64,000 nt of DNA from Sabethes cyaneus (taxonomy: Eukaryota > Arthropoda > Insecta > Diptera > Culicidae), in the NCBI RefSeq assembly GCF_943734655.1, contig NC_071354.1, positions 41,343,744 through 41,407,743 on the forward strand, given 5' to 3'. The stretch's first letter is position 1. Each line of letters opens with the position of its first letter. The notes beneath the pieces are model-generated. The model ran no database searches, was not told the DNA's origin, and saw nothing but the letters and a program-made list of their open reading frames with translations. Positions 57,674 to 64,000 of the stretch are shown here, piece by piece. Both the position numbers and the translations under genes were made by a program.

Positions 57674-57803
57674 GATGGTCAATAACGGTGTAGTGGCTAG
57701 CATTCACGCCTCTCACACCGAGGACCGTGGTTCAATTCCCAACCCTGCAGAAGTCACGAATGACCCGAGTTGTTAAAGTGACTATAATTAAGCAAAAAAA
57801 AAC
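57674..57803 (+). mobile_element. tRNA-Glu-like SINE (copy 2)
   Basis: It has the same head (GTGTAGTGGCTAGCATTCAC), B-box-like GGTTCAATTCCC, tail (AAGTCACGAATGACCC ... GTGACTATAATTA) and an A-rich end, matching the element at 756-878. Confidence 0.8.
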
Positions 57804-58754
57804 TTAGTTTTGTGCTTCTTCTGCCATTCGTCCTACAAGCAATATAGTTGTCTAGATTCATTTATGACCGCAAATTGAAATTCTTTGCATTGCAGTGGAC
57901 GTATCATATGAGGACTATACCCTGACATAAAGGTTTTTGGTATACAAACAATAAGTTTCGAATTTTTCTGAAATAATGTGTTCAAGAACTTGCTATAAGA
58001 AAATTTCTCAACCTTTTAATTAATTTTATATCTATACCCGTGATTTCAGAACTAATACCAGGATTGGCAAAAGATCTTCGAGCTGTATTTCCGTCATTAC
58101 TATCGCTGTATCCTCCAGATTTCCTCCAACCTCTAAAATCTAGTCAATATGCAATATGGACCATACATTCGAAGCAGCCTATCCAACCATGTAAAAGAGA
58201 TATCCTAAAATTAAGATATCGTACGTTTATTTTGAGTGTTTGCATTTTGTCTATATTGTTGAATTCTGATATAGTAGCCTTACAAGCGTAACATCTGTGC
58301 TCTGCGCTACTCTGCGCCAAATGAGACTATATCCATTCGAAAGCTCATATTTTACGCTAACTTTTACCGGTAGTGTCAATAGTGGCGAAGCTTGGCTTCA
58401 AAACTTTTAAGCGTGTTTTACGCGAAAATATGGCACTTTTTTAATGAAAATTAAAATTGTGGCATACTATGATAAAATTACTGCATACTCAATTAATGGG
58501 CTTTATTCAGCACTATTTTTTGAAGAACTTTTCCTTAGACACCGTTGAAATCCGAGCTACCATTAGACCTCTAGCATGTTTTGAAATATTGGGTTATTTT
58601 TCAAAAAAACGTTAAAACCTGCTGAGATAGCATACTTTCAAGATTCATAGAAAATTCAAATTTTGTCATATTGATCTAAAATTTTGGATTTGAACACTTC
58701 AATAGTATAGAATCACAGGAAAAATACAACGGAGAGTCGAAATGAACTTTCATT
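57804..58754. other. unannotated; possible terminal exon inside
   Basis: At 58050-58291 an open plus frame follows a TGATTTCAG acceptor-like site. It would encode about 80 residues (ELIPGLAKDLRAVFPSLLSL ... then a hydrophobic TFILSVCILSILL) before a stop. No domain is recognised. The rest shows nothing. Confidence 0.3.
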
Positions 58755-59519
58755 TTTTGGCTGCTGGCCAGCGATTCCCCACTGTGCGTTGGCCTCGTAC
58801 CACTCCAGGACATCCTGTACAGAAGGAGCAAATACTTCTGAGACAGTCTTGATAGTCACGAACGGTGCACTCCGTTTACGTTTATGAGCAGATCGCTTGC
58901 CAAATCATGTATTTCGTGGAAAACTTTGAAAGTTTCTGCTTCCTTACTTCCTCTGGAACATCAAACTTGTGCTAGGTGGTGAAGAATAGTAGCCTTGGGA
59001 GCTGCCGGAATTCCGCCTTGACGTAAGTCTCATCATCCATGATGAGACAATGAATGTACAGTTTCCGGGCCGGTGGCTTTCCTACCGTATTTTGCCGTTT
59101 ATCACGATTTGGAACCTTTTTGTACATATGCAGTCACTCCCGGCTTACTGAACGAAAGACTTGGGCAGACTCAACTCTTTAGGCCCCAACTCTGACCGGA
59201 AGCATTGGGATTCCGCTTAAACTCTTTCAGGACACGCTTCGCCCTCTAATAGAACATAATTCGGACCGCATTTCTCCTTCCGTTCGATGCTCAGAGTTTC
59301 GTAGTAACGTTCACACGATGCACCGTTGACTGCACGATTCCGAAAATCAACTTTTCGGGTGACGCCATTTTTCCAGTTTTCAAAAAACTGACAGTGATAA
59401 AAATACATTGTGAACAATACACTCTAATCGACTTCTACCCAAATTTTCAAAAGAAAATACCCAGTGGCTAATTTTCTACAGCGTTTTTCTCGTGATGTAA
59501 TTTGACATGGGACACTCTG
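58755..59519 (-). mobile_element. Tc1/mariner remnant, copy 2
   Basis: The right edge carries the terminal repeat (CGTGATGTAATTTGACATGG ... CACTCTG) next to TA. On the minus strand, transposase pieces read CQFFENWK, LIMDDETYVKAEFRQLPRLL (first catalytic Asp), DVPEEVRKQKLSKF, KYMIWQAICS and, after a deletion, QDVLEWYEAN. The left terminal repeat is missing. The copy is inactive. Confidence 0.8.
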
Positions 59520-59521
59520 TA

Positions 59522-59766
59522 ACAAAATTCCATGGCGTTAAAATGTCGACTTATGCATTTAATATGCTCTATAACGTTGCTCGGGTAATGTAAACGGTTC
59601 AACGGACAACGAATTGTCAAGAACGAGAAGAACGACTTGCGGATCCTACGCAGATTATAAAGGTGGCGAAGACTGGCCAATTATTTGATTAAGTAACTAA
59701 ATAAGTATGATAACTATAGCGTCAAGTAGTTCATTTATTTATATACGCGAAGTTTGCAACATTTTG
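59522..59766. other. spacer between two mariner-type remnants
   Basis: No gene or repeat end is recognised. Confidence 0.4.
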
Positions 59767-59768
59767 TA

Positions 59769-60648
59769 GCGGGTGGCAACTAATATTTTGGAATTTGTTC
59801 GTGGCCCTTATGCTCAACAACAAACGGGCTCAGAGAGAAATGAGAGCATGTATGTGTTAGCTCTCTCTCTCCTCTTTTTGTTAAAATTTTTTGTTTTGTT
59901 TATGCTTGCCCAGTTTTGCTTAAATGGCGTCGAAACAAGAGGCATTTCTGGAGCGCGTTGTACACTTCTACGAACTGCAACAGAAATCTCGGCAAAAAGT
60001 ATGCGGTACAACATTTAAAAAGCAATTATGTTGCGGCTTCGACTGTTTACCATATTCTAAAATGCCCAACAACTATTCGCAAGCAAGATAGTGAAAGACC
60101 AAAATTATAGACGCAGAAGAACATCGTTCTATTTCTGGTTTCTTTAACAACAAGCCCTCTGGCTTGGCTATCAATCAAGATGAACCAGACGAATGTTTGA
60201 AGATTTTTTGATCCCGTTTCTTCAAAACCATCATGCAGGTGGACAATACGTGTTTTGGCCCGATAGAGCATCATCGGATTACGCCAAAAAAACACAATCG
60301 TTCCTGAATACCCATTTGATCCCATTTTTACCCGAAAACCTCGACCCGAAAAATCTGTCTCAGTGCGCCCAATCAAAGATTTCTTCGGGATTTTGAGTTT
60401 CTTGGTGCACAAAAATAACTGGAGAGCCACGAATAGCAAACAGTTGATTGGCAGAATCAAGAGATGCATGTGCAAAGTTGACATGACGGCCGTACAACCG
60501 ATTACGGACAGTTTTCAAATGTATACTAATTTTTTTTTCAACAATGGATAATGTTTTTTTAATTTCGGTAAATCAGATCTTCTTCATGTACCTTTGTCTT
60601 TTTTTGACAGCTTGAGAAAAAAATTCCAAAATTTTAGTAGCCACCCGT
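59769..60648 (+). mobile_element. Tc1/mariner element, second family, with both ends
   Basis: The ends GCGGGTGGCAACTAATATTT and (complement) ACGGGTGGCTACTAAAATTT are inverted repeats, and TA lies outside both. Transposase pieces in shifting frames include MASKQEAFLERVVHFYEL, KKYAVQHLKSNYVAASTVYH (helix-turn-helix part), YVFWPDRASSDYAKKT (catalytic Asp in WPD) and RPIKDFFGILSFLVHKNNW. In RPIKDFF the expected acidic residue is Lys. Frameshifts and an internal deletion make it dead. It is a different family from the copies at 16223 and 58755. Confidence 0.85.
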
Positions 60649-60653
60649 TAAGT

Positions 60654-60728
60654 AATAACAAGATTTAACAAGTTTTTAAAACATGCCTAAAAGTGACATG
60701 TATTAAAAACTTGTTAAATCTTGTTATT
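60654..60728. repeat. 26-bp perfect inverted repeat hairpin
   Basis: Arms 60654-60679 (AATAACAAGATTTAACAAGT ...) and 60703-60728 are exact complements with a 23-bp loop that itself holds ACATG/CATGT. It begins 4 bp after the TA of the mariner element. Confidence 0.93.
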
Positions 60729-61440
60729 GTTTTGTAATCAGGATATTTCCGGTTTGTAATTTCGACTCGCGTTCGCCCGGACCGTGCAGTTCGTTTTTGC
60801 TCTACATAGTGTTTGCGAATTTATGATGTGTTAGCGTGCGCAGTACTTTCTGTGGATTCATTCAGAGATGACATAATTTATTTTGACCTACCAATTTCTA
60901 CTGATAACTGATTTGCTGCTGTAAAGTGGAACTTTTGATAAGGAAAACATGCGCTACGTGCCTAATTGTTTCTGAATTATGCAAGACCATAAACATGCGT
61001 TTCAAAACGTTCAAGGAACATCAGATCTTGCCAAAACCCACACTTTTGTGAACGATTATGATCTCTAATCTCAATAACTTTTAGAGATATTTCGCTTTTT
61101 TGGTGAAAAATGCTACTACTTTGGTCTCAAATATTTTTTAATGTGGTAAATGGTGGCAGATCAAACAACCTAAGCTTAAACATAAGCATAAGCAGAGAGT
61201 ACCGCCCGTGTGCTGCTATTCCGTCATTGACCAAGACCGATGAATATTGCACAATGATAGCTTTTTTGTAGCCTGTCTAACTATACACAGCGTGCAATTA
61301 AAATAAGCTAGCTACCTGGGCCTTTCGTGGTTGACGTAAGTTTGTGTTCATAGAAAAAGAGTTCGTGTTAGCAAGTAAATGAGTGCTTATTATCAATCAA
61401 TCTTCAATCTATTTATATAAGAGGCTTATGTCTGTACCGA
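60729..61440. other. unannotated sequence
   Basis: No gene is seen. At 61405-61438 the sequence ATAAGAGGCTTATGTCTGTA also occurs inverted at 24312-24345, so an undefined repeat family is present. Confidence 0.45.
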
Positions 61441-61512
61441 AAACCAGGTCTCTGACAGGACGTCATAAGAGGTTTATCGATAATTAAAAACAGGTCCCTG
61501 ACAGGACGTCAT
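61441..61512 (+). repeat. direct repeat of CAGGTCNCTGACAGGACGTC
   Basis: Two ~26-bp copies (61441-61466 and 61486-61512) differ at few positions and flank AAGAGGTTTATCGATAATT. Confidence 0.85.
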
Positions 61513-61539
61513 GCTTTCGTAGCAATGGGTTGTATTCTC

Positions 61540-62500
61540 AGTCACCTCACTGGTCGACTGCTGGACTGCTCGATTGCTCAACTGGTTGACTACACTGCTC
61601 GACTGGACTGGTCTATTAGACTGCTCGATTTGATTGCTCGACTGGATTGCTTAACTGAAATGTTCGATTCGACTGCTCGACTCAACTGCTTGATTGAACA
61701 GATCAACTTGACTGCTTGACTGAACAGCTCGGTGTAACTGCTCGAGACTTATCTGCTCGATTCGACTGCTTGACACATTTGCTTGACTTACTACTCGATC
61801 CGACTGCTCAACTCAACTGCACGATTGAACTGCTCGATTGGACTGTTAGATTCGACTGCTCGGCTGGACTGCTTGACTGGACAGCATGATTTGTTTGCAC
61901 GACTAAACTACTCGACACAACCGCTCGACTCGACTGCTCGAATGAACTGCTTGACTCAACTACTCGATTGAACTATTCGAATCGGCTGCTCGACTCAACT
62001 GATCAACCCGATCGCTCGATTCAACTGCTCGATTAGACTACTCGATTTGATTGCTCGACTCAACTGACAGCTTAATTCAACAGCTCGACAAGACTGTTCG
62101 ACTCAACTGCTCGACTTAGCCACTCAACCCGACCGCTGCTTGACTTCTGTTTGGATTCGACAGCTCGAATTAACTGCTCGATTCAACTGCTCGACTGAAC
62201 TAGTCGACTCAACTGCTTCACTGGACTGCTCGACTCGACTGCTCGATTCGACTGCTCAAATGAACTACTCGACTCAACTGCTCGAATAAACTGTTTGACT
62301 TGACTACTCGACCAACTGCTCGACTTGACTGCTCGACTTGACTGCTCGAATGAACTGCTCGACTCAACTGTTGCACTTAACTGCTTGACCCGACTGCTTA
62401 ACTAAACCATTCGATTCGACTGACTAGATTGCTCAATTTGACTGCTCGACTTGACTGTTCAACTTGACTGCTCGACTCGCCTGCTCAACTCGATTGTCGC
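61540..62500. repeat. 13-bp minisatellite (CTGCTCGACTNGA)
   Basis: About 70-75 units of CTGCTCGACTTGA and variants (CTGCTTGACTCAA, CTACTCGATTGAA) lie in tandem. The frames crossing it (61525-61719, 61783-61971) are periodic peptides from the repeat and not genes. Confidence 0.95.
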
Positions 62501-62709
62501 GATATCATATGCTCGGCGTTAAATCAGACCGGACCAAGTCGCAACATTTTAAAAAATGAGTTAATGATAGTAAACTATCAAGAATTTTCTAAGCCACATT
62601 TTACTTTAATGAGACTACATAAATGTTGCAAAACATCTGGCTGTTTGCATTCAGTTAAATAAAATGCAATACGACCATAAAAACTATTTGTTTCAGTTTC
62701 CGGCTATGA
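62501..62709. other. unique A+T-rich sequence
   Basis: Nothing is recognised here. Confidence 0.4.
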
Positions 62710-63096
62710 CTCTTTTATGTACAATATCTTAGAGCTATATTAGGCAATATAAGAACTCAAAGAACTAATACAAAGATTAAACATTTTCGCCAACACTGGT
62801 CAATGGAATATATCCGCAGTTTTTTGAATTCTGAACAGACATTTATTCCGGATTGTAAGATTCGGACTCATCTAGTTTTTTTATATTTGCCAATTATTAT
62901 AATTTGTTCTATTAGTCAAATTTATTGTAAATTATTTCTCAAATGGTTTTCATTAAATTTTCCAAATCCAAAAGTTATATACCGATTGGTTGGAAAAGGA
63001 ATAAATTCTATCAACTTCTACTTTACTACATATGCTTTCATTATTCTTTCTACTACTAGTAGATTCTACTACTGGAGTGAACTGGTTCAATCATAA
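62710..63096 (+). CDS. possible membrane-protein exon or remnant
   Basis: An open frame of about 128 codons follows a stop at 62707. The first ATG is at 62803 and gives 97 residues. Two hydrophobic segments (FLYLPIIIICSISQI near residues 26-40 and FYFTTYAFIILSTT near 72-85) are separated by a basic loop (NPKVIYRLVGKGINS). The layout would suit a fragment of a multi-spanning receptor such as an insect chemoreceptor, but I recognise no family motif and the composition is A+T-rich. It could be an exon of a gene running off the window, a decayed gene or chance. Confidence 0.25.
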   Translation, partial: LFYVQYLRAILGNIRTQRTNTKIKHFRQHWSMEYIRSFLNSEQTFIPDCKIRTHLVFLYLPIIIICSISQIYCKLFLKWFSLNFPNPKVIYRLVGKGINSINFYFTTYAFIILSTTSRFYYWSELVQS

Positions 63097-64000
63097 TGTT
63101 GACTAAGCAGGAAAAGAAAAATTCAAATGAGGGGAACCCCTTATTTCGGTTGTTTTTTGCCATTTGGATGGCGATGATTAAAATAGTGGATAGTGACTCA
63201 TTAAAAAATTAGTCACAATTTTAGATTAACCGATTTAGATATACAAAAACCACATGAACCCACCATCAACGTGTTTTGACGGTGGGTATACCTTAAGACG
63301 AGGCTTGTTAACTCGTAGCAGATTTCTAGACCATTTTAGACCAGCCGCTGATTGATCGAATTGGACTGCTTTGCACGTATGAAAAAACCCAAAAAGGACA
63401 CTCAGCAGTGTTGCCAAGAACAATATATTTACAACGTTTAGTAAAACTGCTAGCTAACGTGTAAAAAGTATCGAAAGTTTCCTGAAAAGAAAACAAAGAA
63501 GCCAGTTGTCACGTCTCGCCTCAGGGTATACCTAAAAAGTTCTTGCCGAATTGTTCGTTAAAGTTTTCGTTTGGAGCGTCAGCATATAGTATTATTTTGA
63601 TTTTGAATAAATAAATGCCAGTAAAAGATAAATGTTTGTACAAAAAGAGAAGAAGAACTCAGAAATGTGGGATGATCTAATGATTCCCATTGGGATCTAC
63701 CGTTGAACATTCTTTCCTAAATTATGACCGGTTCAACCGAAATTCAGATAGTTCAAGTACTATGAAATATTTCGCTTAGGGATCCTGGCAAATTTGACGA
63801 ATTTTGCGGCACTTTTTTGTTTTGAAAAAGGTCCGACTTTAGTCTACAATTTTAATGTAGATAGCATTCAAATTCGGCAAATATTTTTGTTGTTTGTTTT
63901 GTTACAATTTCAGAACCTCTCTATTGGATAATAAAGCACGCTTCAAAGGGTCAAAATTCGTATTTATTTTGCAAGTTCACTAAACATTAAAAGTTCCTTT
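63097..64000. other. unannotated right edge
   Basis: A short hairpin (ACCCACCATCAA/TTGACGGTGGGT) lies at 63257-63287. A 62-codon minus frame (63235-63423) begins with a hydrophobic stretch but starts at TTG and crosses the hairpin. No gene is claimed. Confidence 0.4.

Noticed and set aside
61525..61971. Open frames rich in LLDSTARL-like words
   Set aside because: They are produced by the 13-bp minisatellite.
63235..63423. 62-codon minus frame with a signal-like N-terminus
   Set aside because: It starts at TTG, crosses a short hairpin repeat, and has no splice or poly(A) support.

Overview
This is non-prokaryotic, animal-type DNA: A+T-rich, gene-poor, with spliceosomal intron signals, TATA/AATAAA elements and very dense transposon remains. 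Several things point to an insect, most likely a mosquito (Culicidae): CR1-, RTE- and Jockey-like non-LTR retrotransposons, tRNA-derived SINEs of about 200 bp, Tc1/mariner copies, and terminal-repeat families with ends such as TGACGTAGGACTACG. That placement is inferred from recalled family resemblance, not from a search.

Only two host protein genes are well supported, both on the minus strand. One is an intronless F-box/leucine-rich-repeat gene (12899-14332) whose last ~55 codons are a GAT microsatellite encoding poly-aspartate. The other is a two-exon secreted, His/Gly/Pro-rich protein gene (45573-47091; exon 1 47091-47025, exon 2 46465-45573), with a signal peptide, a phase-1 intron and an AATAAA signal. 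Three weaker candidates are a possible non-coding exon (3359-3488), a possible terminal exon (58050-58291) and a short membrane-protein-like frame near the right edge (62710-63096).

Layout: 1-1.7 kb holds an AGAC microsatellite, a tRNA-Glu-like SINE and a 16-bp minisatellite. 1.7-3.9 kb is unique sequence. 3.9-12.4 kb is transposon-rich, with a pogo-like MITE, a long repeat family containing a 1581-bp tandem duplication with nested SINEs, a hAT-type MITE and a Harbinger-type MITE. 12.9-14.4 kb is the F-box gene. 14.6-26 kb holds LINE fragments, mariner remnants and a second copy of the long repeat split by nested TTAA-flanked insertions. 26-29 kb is largely unique and locally G+C-rich. 29-35 kb is a stack of nested LINEs and SINEs whose insertion order can be read from target duplications. 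35-38 kb is largely unique. 38-44 kb has a LINE inside a Harbinger-type MITE, TGAGTAG-type arrays, a long TIR element with internal 147-bp repeats, and a hammerhead-ribozyme-like motif between perfect 24-bp inverted repeats. 45-47 kb is the secreted-protein gene. 48-53 kb is nested TIR elements. 53-61 kb holds a SINE, RTE remains and two mariner-type remnants. 61.5-62.5 kb is a 13-bp minisatellite, and the right end is mostly unique.

No CRISPR array, operon or phage is present. There is no sign of genes acting together in a pathway. The main interest is genome dynamics (nested insertions with readable chronology), a possible self-cleaving RNA motif, and a microsatellite-derived acidic protein tail.
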